Positions 51,267 to 60,637 of a stretch of 63,175 nt of DNA are shown here, one piece after another. The notes beneath the pieces are model-generated. The model did not search any database and was not told the origin of the DNA. It saw only the letters and a program-made list of their open reading frames with translations. Both the position numbers and the translations under genes were made by a program. Every line of letters begins with the position of its first letter. Within the stretch, counting starts at the first letter, position 1. The stretch is from Sphingomonas sp. PP-F2F-G114-C0414 (lineage in GTDB: Bacteria > Pseudomonadota > Alphaproteobacteria > Sphingomonadales > Sphingomonadaceae), in assembly GCF_003688595.1 (NCBI RefSeq), contig NZ_RCWT01000001.1, forward strand, positions 1 to 63,175, given 5' to 3'.

Positions 51267-52396
51267 TCGACCAGCACGTGGACGTGGTGCCAGGCCGTGC
51301 AGAGGTATCCGGCGAAGTTCCACATCGTATCGGGTAGTTCGGGCTGACCCTGGCCCGCATCGTCGAACGCGCGCACCACAAGGTGCTGGCGCCCCTTGGG
51401 CAGTTCCGCATCTAGCGACCAGCGCTGCCAGCTCCACTGCCCGTCCGGATCGTCGGAGAAATCGACCTGCCGCCAGTCTCGACCGCCGTTCAGCGACACC
51501 TCTACCCGCGACACGCCGCGCTCATAGGCGACGGCATAGCCCTCGATCCGGACCTTGCCCGCGGGCAGGCTCTCGCCCGAACCAGGCGAGCAGATCGCGG
51601 CGTTGAGCGGCATGGCGTTGATCGTCAGCCCTTGCGTCCAGTCCGCCGTCTCGCTGGTCACGTCGGCCGGAAAAAGCTTGTAATCGTGCGCCTGGATCGG
51701 CGCCTCGGAGGGCGTGTCCTTGACCTCGATCCGGGTCAGCCACTTGGCGCTACGCACGCCAGCATAGCCTGGCACGACCAGACGCAACGGCGCACCGTGC
51801 TCGGGTGCCAGCGGTTCGCCGTTCATCGCCCAGGCGAGCAGCACGTCGGGCGCCCGCGCCTTGGTCATAGCGATCGAGACGCCGAACGGTGCCACCTCGC
51901 CTTCCACATCCACCTCGTCAGCGCCGGTGAAGCAGACGAACAGGTTGGACGCGTCCGATGCTCCAACTGCATCCAACAGGTCTGCGAGCCGCACGCCCGT
52001 CCACTCGGCATTGCCGATCGCGCCTATGTCCCATGGATCGCCTGAAGTCTTGCCCACCTGTTGGAGATCGGTCCGGCGGTTGCCGGCGCATTGAAGCACA
52101 GCCGTGACAGTCCGGACCGGAAAGCGCGCCTTCAACTCCGCAATCGAGATGGAGCACTCGCCCACACTGATCCCGCCCACCTCAATCCGGTGATCGGCCG
52201 GCAGGTCCGGCACGGGCCCATGGCTGCGCACATAGAACAGGTTCTGTGGCGTCAAAAACCGCTCGATCAAGGCGCCGGGCACCGGCTCGGCGTTGTAGGG
52301 CTCGGGGTTCCGCTCTATCATCAGCTCGCTCATGCTATTGTAACGCCTGACAATCGGTTTGGCCTCGGCCTCATCTTCACTATCTTGCCCGATCAT
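51263..52396 (-). CDS. Cytoplasmic sulfite oxidase-type molybdoenzyme
   Basis: The 377-residue form starts at ATG 52396, coupled to the YeiH stop (ATGA); a start at 52333 is also possible. It has FLTPQNLFYVRSHGPVPDLP, the Mo-ligand Cys in TAVLQCAGNRRTDL, GVRLADLLDAVGASDASNL, LRLVVPGYAGVRSAKWLTRI, and the dimerisation part VEVSLNGGRDWRQVDFSDD. No signal peptide is seen, unlike SorA at 34817. It would oxidise sulfite in the cytoplasm; the electron acceptor is unknown. It lies between yeiH and mgtC in one operon. Confidence 0.9.
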   Translation of the reverse strand: MIGQDSEDEAEAKPIVRRYNSMSELMIERNPEPYNAEPVPGALIERFLTPQNLFYVRSHGPVPDLPADHRIEVGGISVGECSISIAELKARFPVRTVTAVLQCAGNRRTDLQQVGKTSGDPWDIGAIGNAEWTGVRLADLLDAVGASDASNLFVCFTGADEVDVEGEVAPFGVSIAMTKARAPDVLLAWAMNGEPLAPEHGAPLRLVVPGYAGVRSAKWLTRIEVKDTPSEAPIQAHDYKLFPADVTSETADWTQGLTINAMPLNAAICSPGSGESLPAGKVRIEGYAVAYERGVSRVEVSLNGGRDWRQVDFSDDPDGQWSWQRWSLDAELPKGRQHLVVRAFDDAGQGQPELPDTMWNFAGYLCTAWHHVHVLVE

Positions 52397-53484
52397 GCGA
52401 TGTGCAGCGCGGCCAGCAGCGTCAGGCTGATCGCGGCCAAGCCGAGCAACGACAACACGACGGCCATGGTCACGCGGCCCCCGGCCTTGGCGACGGTGCG
52501 GACGTCCACGCCGAGCCCGAGCGCCGCCATGGAAACGACGGTCAGCAGCGTGGCGCTCCGGCCGATCGGCGCGATGGCGACGGTCGGCACCAGACCTAGC
52601 GAGCGGCAGGCGACCAGTGCGAGGAAGCCGATGATGAACCAGGGCACGAGGTGGGCGAGGTCCATCCGCTTGGCCGTAGGCGCACCGGCGACGAACTCGC
52701 CTTCGGGAACCGACTGCGGCGCGAGACGAGGCGCCACCAGCGACAGAACAAGGCACACCGGCCCGAGCATCAGCACGCGCACCAGCTTGACGAGCGTACC
52801 CATCTGCACGGCGGTGGCGCCCAACGGCGAGGCGGCTGCGATCACCTGCGGCACGGCATAGACAGTGAGCCCGGCGAGCGCCCCGAAGGCGAGCCCGCCC
52901 ATGCCGAGCGCAATCCCGAGCAGTGGCAGGCCAAGCACTACCACCACACCCAGTACCGCCGTGAACGCGATCGAGGCAGCTACGTCGTCGCTGTCGGCGC
53001 CGATTACCGGTGCCACGGCCGCGATGGCGGAGTTGCCGCAGATTGAATTGCCGCAAGCCACCAGCAGCGCCATCCGCGTTGGCAAGCCGAGCAATCGGCC
53101 GATCCCAAAGCTGAGCAGGATTGCGCTCACGACCACGCCGGCGATACCGGCGAGGAGCGGCAGCCCGGCCGCCAAGATGGTCGCGGCACTGACCGAAGCA
53201 CCGAGCAGGACGACCGCCACCTCCAGTAAGTATTTGGCGCTGAATGCGATGCCTTCGTGCCACCTTTCATCCGGGGTCCACAGGCTGCGCACGGCGGTGC
53301 CGATCAGGATGGCGAGCACCAGCGCCTCCAGCCACGCCTTGCCGGCCAGTGCGCGCTCGCCCACCTCCAGCGCGTAGGCCGAGCCGGTGACGGCGAGGCA
53401 GAGGCCGACGCCGGGCAGCAGCGCGGGCAATCTGCTAGTCTGGACGGTCGGGAATATACGATCGGGATAGGCAAAACTGGCCAC
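52393..53484 (-). CDS. YeiH-family putative sulfate/sulfite exporter
   Basis: The 363-residue membrane protein has about ten helices and the YeiH/PSE motifs: LEALVLAILIGTAVRSLW, AFSAKYLLEVAVVLLGASVS, ALLVACGNSICGNSAIAAVAPVIGA and GLTVYAVPQVIAAAS. E. coli YeiH is paired with the LysR regulator YeiE, which responds to sulfite. Here a LysR gene stands divergently at 53595. It is the first gene of the YeiH-sulfite oxidase-MgtC operon. Confidence 0.9.
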   Translation of the reverse strand: MASFAYPDRIFPTVQTSRLPALLPGVGLCLAVTGSAYALEVGERALAGKAWLEALVLAILIGTAVRSLWTPDERWHEGIAFSAKYLLEVAVVLLGASVSAATILAAGLPLLAGIAGVVVSAILLSFGIGRLLGLPTRMALLVACGNSICGNSAIAAVAPVIGADSDDVAASIAFTAVLGVVVVLGLPLLGIALGMGGLAFGALAGLTVYAVPQVIAAASPLGATAVQMGTLVKLVRVLMLGPVCLVLSLVAPRLAPQSVPEGEFVAGAPTAKRMDLAHLVPWFIIGFLALVACRSLGLVPTVAIAPIGRSATLLTVVSMAALGLGVDVRTVAKAGGRVTMAVVLSLLGLAAISLTLLAALHIA

Positions 53485-53594
53485 GGCGGTGTTCCTTCCG
53501 TCGCACGATCTAAACCCTGCCTACCGATCGCTCCAACTTAGCCTTGTTGTCATTCCGATCGTCAATCGTGATCGGTTTCTATATCAGGTGCGGT

Positions 53595-54472
53595 GTGACA
53601 CTGGAGCAACTGCGCATCTTCGTCGGCGTGGCCGAGCGCAAGCATATGACCGTCGCGGCGCGGCCTTAAACGTCACGCAGTCAGAGGCTTCCGCAGCCAT
53701 CGCCTCGCTTGAGGAGCGACACGCAACCAAGCTCTTCCACCGCGTCGGGCGCGGCATCGCTCTGACAGAGGCCGGACGGCTGTTCCTGACCGAGGCTCGC
53801 GGAGTTCTTGCGCGGGCCGACGCGGCCGAGACGGTGCTGGAGGAGCTTGGCGGACTGAAGCGGGGCACGCTGCGCCTCGTCGCCAGCCAGACCATCGCCG
53901 TCTGCTGGTTGCCGCCCATCCTTTCAACTTTCCATGAGCGCTATCCGGCGATCAGTATCGAACTGTCGATCGGCAACACCGGGCAGGCCGCGGTACACGT
54001 CAATGACGGCAAGGCCGATCTGGGTATTGTCGAGGGCGAGATCGAAGATCCAGCGTTGGCGCATTGGCCGATCGGCGAAGACCAGCTGTTGCTCGTCGGA
54101 GCACAACCTTTCGCCGACATCGACATCGACGCGACATGGCTGCGACGAGCGCGCTGGGTGCAACGGGAGCCTGGATCAGGCACGCAATCGACGTTGAATA
54201 GCGAGTTGCGCGGCTTGGGGGTCGATCCGGCTGCCCTCGACGTGGCGCTGACGATGCCGTCTAATGAAAGCGTCCGAACGGCCGTGGAGGCTGGGGTGGA
54301 CGTTGCTGTCCTGTCGGCGCTGGTGGTCGACCCGGCCATCAAGGCAGGTCTGTTGCACGTCGCACCGATCACATTCGCTCCTCGCCCCTTCTTCGGGCTG
54401 CGGCATAAGGAACGCTATCGCACGAAAGCCGCGGATGCGCTGTTGGACGTGATCGGGTTGCAGCGGCGGTAG
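53595..54472 (+). pseudogene. LysR-type regulator with frameshift (sulfite module 2)
   Basis: GTG 53595 starts MTLEQLRIFVGVAERKHMTV, nearly identical to the LysR at 32690. Near 53666 one G seems lost, sending the frame to a stop (RP-TAA). In another frame the protein resumes ALNVTQSEASAAIASLE and runs intact to 54472 (GTLRLVASQTIAVCWLPPI, GIVEGEIEDPALAHWP). Either a true frameshift mutation or a sequencing error in a G-run. It is divergent from yeiH, the usual place for its regulator. Confidence 0.82.
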
Positions 54473-55015
54473 GTACGCATCGGCATTCTCAAAACGCCAT
54501 CCTTTGTGGGACCGCCCGCGATCGCCATCTCCTTGCTGAAACCTGTCTGACCGCACTCCACCAGATTTGCGCCATAGTAGGACGGGACATCGCCCACGAG
54601 CGGCCGGATCTGGCAGTAGCTGTTGTTCAGCAGACCGTGCCGGGACGACGCCTTTGTCCCTGAAGGCATCGATTACGGCGGAAAACCCTGTCGCCATCCT
54701 GGATGCACGACAAACGGGTGTTTTCGGCACATATCATTCCAATAACCGGCAGCAGTTTCCGTGTCGCGAAAATCGGCACGTTCGCGACAAGACTGCGACG
54801 GCGCGCTACGTATCGCCAACCGCGATCCTCGGTAGCGCCTCTGCTTGCTGATGAGCAGTAACGCTTGTGCAGATAGCGCCTACAAGATCGCAGCGTAGCA
54901 CGTTAATGCTCGATACAGATCCATCCTAAACCTTTTTGTGCCGCACTCTTACGTTTTGAATTCCATTCGCGTATAAACACGGTCGAAAGCTTCAAATGAG
55001 CGATGGGACCGGTTC
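54473..55015. other. Gene-free region before the partition genes
   Basis: About 540 bases. A leftward frame near 54500-54650 reads like a protein end (SYYGANLVECGQTGFSKEMA) but lacks a start and was not recognised; it may be a gene remnant. A 28-bp resolvase-type inverted site lies at 54762-54789. The last 100 bases are AT-richer and probably hold the parA promoter. Confidence 0.45.
54762..54789. promoter_or_regulatory. Candidate 28-bp resolvase-type site
   Basis: TGTCGCGAA (54762-54770), a 10-base spacer, and TTCGCGACA (54781-54789) give a perfect 9-bp inverted pair over 28 bases, the length and TGTC/GACA ends of subsites bound by gamma-delta-type resolvases. It sits upstream of parA, a sensible place for a multimer-resolution site. 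The related TGTCGG/CCGACA pair at 22431 lies near the serine recombinase. Function inferred. Confidence 0.45.
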
Positions 55016-56212
55016 ATGAATGCCATCGTCAACCATATCGGTGAACTTGCGGACGCGGGGGAGCGGATGATCGAACGCTTACGGCGCAAGGCATTCCTGC
55101 CCGAAAGCAGGAAGGGCCTCAATGTCCGCTTCGGAATCGCCGAGGCGGCGCAATTGCTCGGCTGTTCGACTAACCGGATCCGCATGGCCGAGGATGATGG
55201 TCGCCTCCCCCCTGCGCCGGCGGGTGAAAATGGGCGGAGACTTGGCTATTCGGTCGAGGAACTGCTGCAGATGCGGGAGGTGCTTGGCGCCTCTCCTGCC
55301 CGCGCGCCGCTTGATATCCCCGCGATCATCGCAGTGCAGAATTTCAAGGGCGGGGTGGGCAAGTCGACGGTTACCTGCCACCTCGCGCATTATTTCGCGG
55401 TGCAGGGGTACCGTGTGCTGGTGGTCGATTGCGATAGCCAGGCGACGACAACGACGCTGTTCGGGTTTAACCCCCATTTTAATATCACGCGAGAAGAGAC
55501 GCTCTACCCCTATCTGTCGATCGATCCGACCCAGGCCGACCTGCTGTATGCAGTCAAATCGACGCCGTGGCCCAACGTCGACCTTATCCCGTCGAACCTC
55601 GAATTGTTCGACGTGGAATATGAACTCGCCGCGGCGGGATCGGACGGGCAGTCGGTGCTCGCCGCCCGCTTCCGCAAGCTTAAACAGGGGCTGGCCGATC
55701 TCGCGCGCAATTACGACGTGGTACTGCTCGATCCCCCACCTGCTCTTGGGACGATCAGCCTCGCGGTAATGCAGGCGGCAAATGCGCTGCTCGTCCCACT
55801 CGCCGCGACGACACCCGATTTTTGCTCAACCGTACAATTTCTATCGATGATGAACCAGGTGCTACAGCAGCTCGCGCATGCCGGAATAGAGGTCGAATAC
55901 AGCTTCCTCCGACTTATATGTTCGAAGTTTGACAGCAACGATCCCAGCCACGCGATGGTCCGCACGATTATGGAACAGAGCTTCGGTCCAGCCTTACTTC
56001 CGGTGCCGATCTTAGAATCCGCCGAGATAAGCCATGCAGCGATGCGGATGATGACGATCTACGAACTTGAACGGCCGATCGGTACGCCCAAGACGCACAA
56101 GCGCTGCCGTGCCAATCTTGACGAGGCCATGGGGCAGATCGAGCAGCTCGTCCGGCAAGGCTGGGGCCGGGTCGAGCCCTCACGCGAGGAGGATCTACTC
56201 CATGTCGCGTGA
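55016..56212 (+). CDS. parA: ParA/RepA-type partition ATPase
   Basis: The 398-residue protein has an N-terminal HTH region (FGIAEAAQLLGCSTNRIRMAEDDGRLPPA), then the deviant Walker A motif QNFKGGVGKSTVTCHLAHY and Walker B/sensor sequence YDVVLLDPPPALGTISLAVM. It is the large type-Ia ParA, as in RepA of repABC plasmids. It moves plasmid copies apart with ParB and may repress its own operon through the HTH. parB follows 62 bases later. Confidence 0.93.
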   Translation: MNAIVNHIGELADAGERMIERLRRKAFLPESRKGLNVRFGIAEAAQLLGCSTNRIRMAEDDGRLPPAPAGENGRRLGYSVEELLQMREVLGASPARAPLDIPAIIAVQNFKGGVGKSTVTCHLAHYFAVQGYRVLVVDCDSQATTTTLFGFNPHFNITREETLYPYLSIDPTQADLLYAVKSTPWPNVDLIPSNLELFDVEYELAAAGSDGQSVLAARFRKLKQGLADLARNYDVVLLDPPPALGTISLAVMQAANALLVPLAATTPDFCSTVQFLSMMNQVLQQLAHAGIEVEYSFLRLICSKFDSNDPSHAMVRTIMEQSFGPALLPVPILESAEISHAAMRMMTIYELERPIGTPKTHKRCRANLDEAMGQIEQLVRQGWGRVEPSREEDLLHVA

Positions 56213-56274
56213 GCCAGAATCGGTGCTGTCCTGCGCGGCAACGTTCCTAATAAATCTAATGCCGGAGGTGCCGC

Positions 56275-57315
56275 ATGGCGCGTAAGCAATCCGACTATCT
56301 CGCGGCCTTGCTGGCCGACGAACCAGCCGAAATCGACACCGGCGCGCCCCCTGCCCCGCCCGCGCCTGAACGGACGCGTGGGACGACACTGCTCAACCGC
56401 GAGACTGCGCTAGCGCGCGTGACCAGCGGGGAAGTGCGACAAGTGACGCAGCTGCTGCTTGACCCGGCACGTGTACGGATTTGGCCGGGTAATGCGCGTA
56501 GCTACCAGCATCTTACAGAAAAAGGCTGCCGGGAGTTGATCGATTCCATCATCGCCGAGGGCGGGCAAAAGGTTCCTGCAGTGGTACGTCGTGTCAACGG
56601 CGATCCTGCGCATGACTTCGAGGTAATCGCGGGCACGCGACGCCACTGGTCGATCAGCTGGCTACGCGCGCATTCCTATCCTGAGATGCAGTTCGTGGCG
56701 CAGGTTGCCAACCTCGACGACGAAGCCGCATTCCGGCTTGCTGATCTCGAGAACCGCGCGCGTAAAGATGTGTCAGATCTCGAGCGTGCTCGCAATTATG
56801 CCGAGGCGCTCAAGGCGCATTACGGCAACCACCTGACGCGGATGGCGGAGCGGCTCAAGGTGTCAAAGGGCTGGCTGTCAAAGATGGTCAAGGTCGCACA
56901 GATCCCCGACGTGGTGATCACCGCGTTCGCCTCCCCCGCCGACGTCCAACTCAAACCTGCCTATGCGTTGGCGCAGGCGCTCGACGACAAGGTTGCCGCT
57001 AAGGCTATTCAAAGTGCTGCTCGAGATCTCGCGCGTGAACAGGCCGCACGGCGCGATCGGGGTGCGCCCCCCTACCCTCCTGCCGACGTGCTGCGGCGGT
57101 TGCTCGAGGCGTCGAACGATCTCGCCGACGCGGCGCCCCCGTTCACATGGACCACGCCTCATGGGCGCCCTGGGCTTAGCATCCAGTCGAGCAACCGACA
57201 GGGCGTGACGATCCGGCTCCATGCCGGGTCGGGCGCCGGGAACGACGAGCTGGTCGACGCGCTGCGGCAGGCGCTAGTACATCTGGAGGCCGAAGGCCGC
57301 GGACTTCAGCGGTGA
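56275..57315 (+). CDS. parB: ParB-family centromere-binding protein
   Basis: The 346-residue protein starts at ATG 56275 behind GGAGGTGCCGC. It has the ParB/Srx N-domain (GCRELIDSIIAEGGQKVPAVVRRVNG and EVIAGTRRHWSISWLR with the GxRR NTP-binding motif). A KorB-like HTH follows (DVSDLERARNYAEALKAHYGNHLTRMAERLKVSKGWLSKMVKVAQIPD), and then a C-terminal dimerisation part. It should bind the two palindromes at 57319 and 57385 just downstream. Confidence 0.92.
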   Translation: MARKQSDYLAALLADEPAEIDTGAPPAPPAPERTRGTTLLNRETALARVTSGEVRQVTQLLLDPARVRIWPGNARSYQHLTEKGCRELIDSIIAEGGQKVPAVVRRVNGDPAHDFEVIAGTRRHWSISWLRAHSYPEMQFVAQVANLDDEAAFRLADLENRARKDVSDLERARNYAEALKAHYGNHLTRMAERLKVSKGWLSKMVKVAQIPDVVITAFASPADVQLKPAYALAQALDDKVAAKAIQSAARDLAREQAARRDRGAPPYPPADVLRRLLEASNDLADAAPPFTWTTPHGRPGLSIQSSNRQGVTIRLHAGSGAGNDELVDALRQALVHLEAEGRGLQR

Positions 57316-57318
57316 ACG

Positions 57319-57336
57319 TGTTTCCCCCGGGAAACA
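57319..57336. promoter_or_regulatory. parS-like palindrome 1
   Basis: TGTTTCCC-CC-GGGAAACA: 8-base arms with a 2-base centre, close to the widespread parS pattern TGTTTCACGTGAAACA at its ends. It lies three bases after parB, 48 bases from an even more symmetric copy. Binding by ParB is inferred from position and symmetry. Confidence 0.75.
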
Positions 57337-57384
57337 TGCTACGTCCTCTATCAATGCGGACGGTTGTCGCCACCGCCCCGACGA

Positions 57385-57402
57385 TGTTTCCCCGGGGAAA
57401 CA
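57385..57402. promoter_or_regulatory. parS-like palindrome 2
   Basis: TGTTTCCCCGGGGAAACA is a perfect 18-bp palindrome between parB and repA. With the copy at 57319 it forms a two-site centromere. The spacing between the two starts is 66 bases. Confidence 0.78.
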
Positions 57403-57418
57403 ATCAGGGCGTGGCGGC

Positions 57419-58618
57419 ATGACCCGCGCCGATCGTCAGAGGGTGTCCGAACGGTTCGACCTGCTCCTCCCATATCTCGCCGACCTACCGCTGCGCGACC
57501 AGCGCGAGATGATGGAGCGTCCGTTCTTCAGCCTCGCCAAATCGAAGCGCGTCAAACCGATCGATTATCATAGCCCCGACGGCAAGCTGTGGGTGCACGT
57601 CTCGGGCAACCCCGATTACGGGATGGCGACGATCTGGGATGCGGACATATTAATCTATTGCGCGAGCGTGCTTGCGGACATGGCCCGGCGCGGAGTCAAC
57701 GACGTTCCGCGCAAGCTCCACCTTATGCCCTACGACCTGCTCCGCGCGATCGGGCGGCCCACGACCGGACGCGCGTATGAGCTGCTCGGCCAGGCGCTCG
57801 ACCGGCTGGTGTCGACCACGATCAAGACCAACATTCGCGCCGAGAACCGCCGAGAGGCGACGTTCAGTTGGCTCGACGGCTGGACGCAGCTGGTCGACGA
57901 AAAAACCGAGCGGTCGCGTGGGATGACGATCGAGGTGTCGAACTGGTTCTGGGAAGGCGTGATGATGCAGGGCGGGGTGCTGTCGATCGACCGTGCCTAT
58001 TTCGACCTGACCGGCGGGCGTGAGCGCTGGCTGTACCGCGTCGCGCGCAAGCATGCTGGCGGGGCAGGGGAGGTCGGCTTCGCGATTGCCATGCCGACGC
58101 TATTCGAGAAGTCGGGCGCCGAAGGGCAATATCGCCGCTTTAAGTTCGAGATCGCTAAGATCGTCGAGCGCAACGAGCTGCCGGGCTATGCGCTCGCTTT
58201 GGAGACGCCAGCTGGCAAGCGCGAGCCATCTCTGCGGATGCAACGCCGCAGCGATGTGGAGCGCCCGCTGAAGACCGTGACGGCGCACGGGGCAGAGGGC
58301 GCTAAGGCTGCAGCAAGGCCAACGTCAATTAACCCCGCTGCGACGGCCAACGATGCGAATGAGACGATTGACGTAACAGCGCTGCTGCGACGGTCGCGGA
58401 CCAGTCTGGCGACACGAGCGACCGCTGGCGAAATCACCGACGCAACAATGGCAACGCTGCGCGCGGAATGCCCTGGATGGGATTACCAGACGTTGCACGA
58501 TGAGTTTCGCACGTGGGTTGAGGGGGACAGCGCTCGAACGCCGGTGAGTTATCAGGCGGCGTTCATCGGATTTGTCCGGCGCTACCATGAAAAGCACCGC
58601 CACGAACTTGGGCGTTAA
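57419..58618 (+). CDS. repA: Replication initiator RepA (RPA family)
   Basis: The 399-residue protein matches plasmid replication initiator protein A: RDQREMMERPFFSLAKSKRV, DYHSPDGKLWVHVSGNPDYGMATIWDADILIYC, LHLMPYDLLRAIGRPTTGRAYELLGQALDRL, and winged-helix regions up to RWLYRVARKHAGG. It binds iterons and opens the origin. The five iteron-like repeats at 58840-58945 directly downstream of the gene fit this. The last 120 residues are less conserved. Confidence 0.93.
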   Translation: MTRADRQRVSERFDLLLPYLADLPLRDQREMMERPFFSLAKSKRVKPIDYHSPDGKLWVHVSGNPDYGMATIWDADILIYCASVLADMARRGVNDVPRKLHLMPYDLLRAIGRPTTGRAYELLGQALDRLVSTTIKTNIRAENRREATFSWLDGWTQLVDEKTERSRGMTIEVSNWFWEGVMMQGGVLSIDRAYFDLTGGRERWLYRVARKHAGGAGEVGFAIAMPTLFEKSGAEGQYRRFKFEIAKIVERNELPGYALALETPAGKREPSLRMQRRSDVERPLKTVTAHGAEGAKAAARPTSINPAATANDANETIDVTALLRRSRTSLATRATAGEITDATMATLRAECPGWDYQTLHDEFRTWVEGDSARTPVSYQAAFIGFVRRYHEKHRHELGR

Positions 58619-59351
58619 CACTGCTTCGTCTTACGAACCGCCTCTGCCCCGGGAGGGCAGGGGAGCCGCGCGTACGTCAAAATCGCTATAGACTGGGCCA
58701 ACCGTTCCCGAAGTGTCGTGCTTGAGAATGTTCCTCCCGCTTGACGCTCGAGTATCTGTCGCAATTGAACGTCCCTTCGGACAAACCTCACCGAACTGAT
58801 TCAATTGCGCCGAAAAAATTACGCAATCGAACGAGCCTTCGACACTCCAGGAACAAGGCTCGGTCCTTCAGGAACGCAAGGTCGATCCTTCGGGAACCCA
58901 GGTGTCGACACTTTAGGAACGAGATGACGACACATCCGGAACAGCGTTATCGAGCTAACTCGCTGAAAAAAGGACAGTTAAGCCCGTCAAAAAGTGACCT
59001 AACTAGTTAACATTAGATATAAACCCTCTAACCAGCGAGCTTCTATATCTTTGAAAAATGGATTGGGTCGTGCCTATATCCAAGCATTTACCGTGACGGG
59101 TAGGTAGATTACCGGACTGCTTGTGGATCGCTAAAAATGGGGTGGCCCGTGGTCGAAAGTGAAAATAATTTAATCGCAGCGTAAACGCCATCGGTAGCGG
59201 ATCAAACCGACCCCCCAGGGCCGGCTAATCATTAAACCAGATACGCGCCTCCTGCGCCTTCCATGGCCGTCAGGCATGCTTTCGTGCGGCGATAGTCGCA
59301 ATCGCGTTTCGCATCAGTCGAGCGCGGCTGGTTTCAGGCTGGCCACGAGTA
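58619..59351. other. Origin region: iterons and AT-rich DNA, no gene
   Basis: After repA there is no supported gene. The region holds the iteron array, an AT-rich segment (58963-59040, with TAACTAGTTAAC near 59000 as a small palindrome), and about 300 further bases without recognised features. It is the probable oriV. Confidence 0.6.
58840..58945. repeat. Iteron-like array (origin of replication)
   Basis: Five GGAAC cores at 58850, 58871, 58893, 58916 and 58938 are spaced 21-23 bases, about two helix turns, each preceded by C-T/A-rich sequence such as ACTCCAG, CCTTCA, CCTTCG, ACTTTA and CATCC. This is the form of initiator-binding iterons. They lie 220 bases after repA and run into AT-rich sequence (58963-59040) suited to strand opening. 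Confidence 0.7.
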
Positions 59352-59642
59352 TCAAAATAATCTTCCAGCGCGTGTCGCAGCTACCTTTTCTGCACCCGGG
59401 GCATCCATAAGGATCTGCCACAACAGATCGGCACGAACCGCCCACCACTGGACATGAAGGTGGCCAAGGTCCGCATCGATGCCGCTACGGACAAGTTCAA
59501 GCTCCATCATTTGCGCAGCTCTTTGGCGATCGGGATAAGCGTCACCAAGATCGCGAACAGCGGTGAAGCGGCACGGGAGCACGACCTTCGCGATCGACCT
59601 ACCGCGCACGTGATCGGGCCTCCACGGCGTCGACGATGTCAT
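59352..59642 (-). CDS. Doubtful open frame
   Basis: A 96-residue leftward frame reads RQRAAQMMELELVRSGIDADLGHLHVQWWAVRADLLWQIL in its middle, which looks protein-like. It overlaps the end of the HAD remnant and has no good start signal. It may be a remnant of another gene. No family recognised. Confidence 0.25.
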   Translation of the reverse strand: MTSSTPWRPDHVRGRSIAKVVLPCRFTAVRDLGDAYPDRQRAAQMMELELVRSGIDADLGHLHVQWWAVRADLLWQILMDAPGAEKVAATRAGRLF

Positions 59643-60343
59643 CGCGCCAGGTGTCGCCTACCATCAGCAGTTCACTGGCCTCGCTTCCCAGGTGTGCCGT
59701 CAGGCCGGCGTAGAACGCCATGTCAGGCTTGATCGCACCTGCATTGAAGGAGAAGTGCCAAATATCCACCAGACCGCCCAGGAGGGCCTTCAGCGGGCTG
59801 GCGTAGGGCAGAGCAAGGTTGGAAGCGACGGCGATTTTCAACCCCGCTCCCAAACCCGATGTAACGCATCCAGCGTGTCGGGGTAGAGCGCGATCGTCGC
59901 CAGTTTCTCATCCAGCATCGCTAGTTCGGCGCCCGGGTGCGGTAACCCAGTGCAGCGGCATAGTCCGCGAGGCCGATTGGCTGGACCATCGGCGAGGGCA
60001 GGGCCTCCGCCCGGTCACGCGCTTCCCGGATCAGCCGCTCGAACGGATGCCGCCTGCGGCCGATATGGACCAGCGTGCAGAACGCATCGAATGCGACCGT
60101 GCGGGTATCCGGCGGCGAAGCATAGAACCGATCAGCAGCGGCGAGCAGCCGGGCGTACAGCGCGTCGCTGATGCTGCTGGCGCGGATCATGGCATCGGCG
60201 GTCACCGCCGCGTCCGGGTCGGTCGGTTCCCGAAAGATCATGACCGCCTCGTCTCCCCGATCGCGGCCGGCGAGGTCAGCCAGGACGGCAGCGTAGGCGA
60301 CTTGCTCGGCCAGCGTGCGGAAACTCGGAAGGGCATCGTTCAT
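59599..60343 (-). pseudogene. HAD-superfamily hydrolase gene broken by two frameshifts
   Basis: From ATG 60343 the protein has a helical leader and then TVAFDAFCTLVHIGRRRHPF (HAD motif I region). The frame fails near 59930, continues in another frame as ELAMLDEKLATIALYPDTLDAL, shifts again near 59846, and ends with LKIAVASNLALPYASPL (motif II region) and LLMVGDTWRDDIVDAVEA (motif IV). All pieces are in order, so this was one HAD phosphatase-like gene. Two independent shifts argue for true decay over sequencing error. Confidence 0.75.
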
Positions 60344-60637
60344 GGCAGGATCGTCCTGGCTCGATGGGGTAATGATCGTCGAAACGCCCGTCGCTGTCAC
60401 GCCAGCTTGTCCAAAGCGCTTCCTTCTGCGACCATAGACCTGCGGTTCGGTCAATCCCGGCCGTGGGGCGTAGGAACCCCGATGATCACAAGTCCGGTCG
60501 AGAGCTTCTCCGCCGGGTGGCTGTCACGCATGTCCAAGGCTTGCCCAAAGGTGGCAGCGCCTTGTGCTTGTGCAGGGTTCCTAACACCCGGCTCTTCAGC
60601 CGGTTAGCGCCTCTCATCACGATGATGGAGGCGCCTG

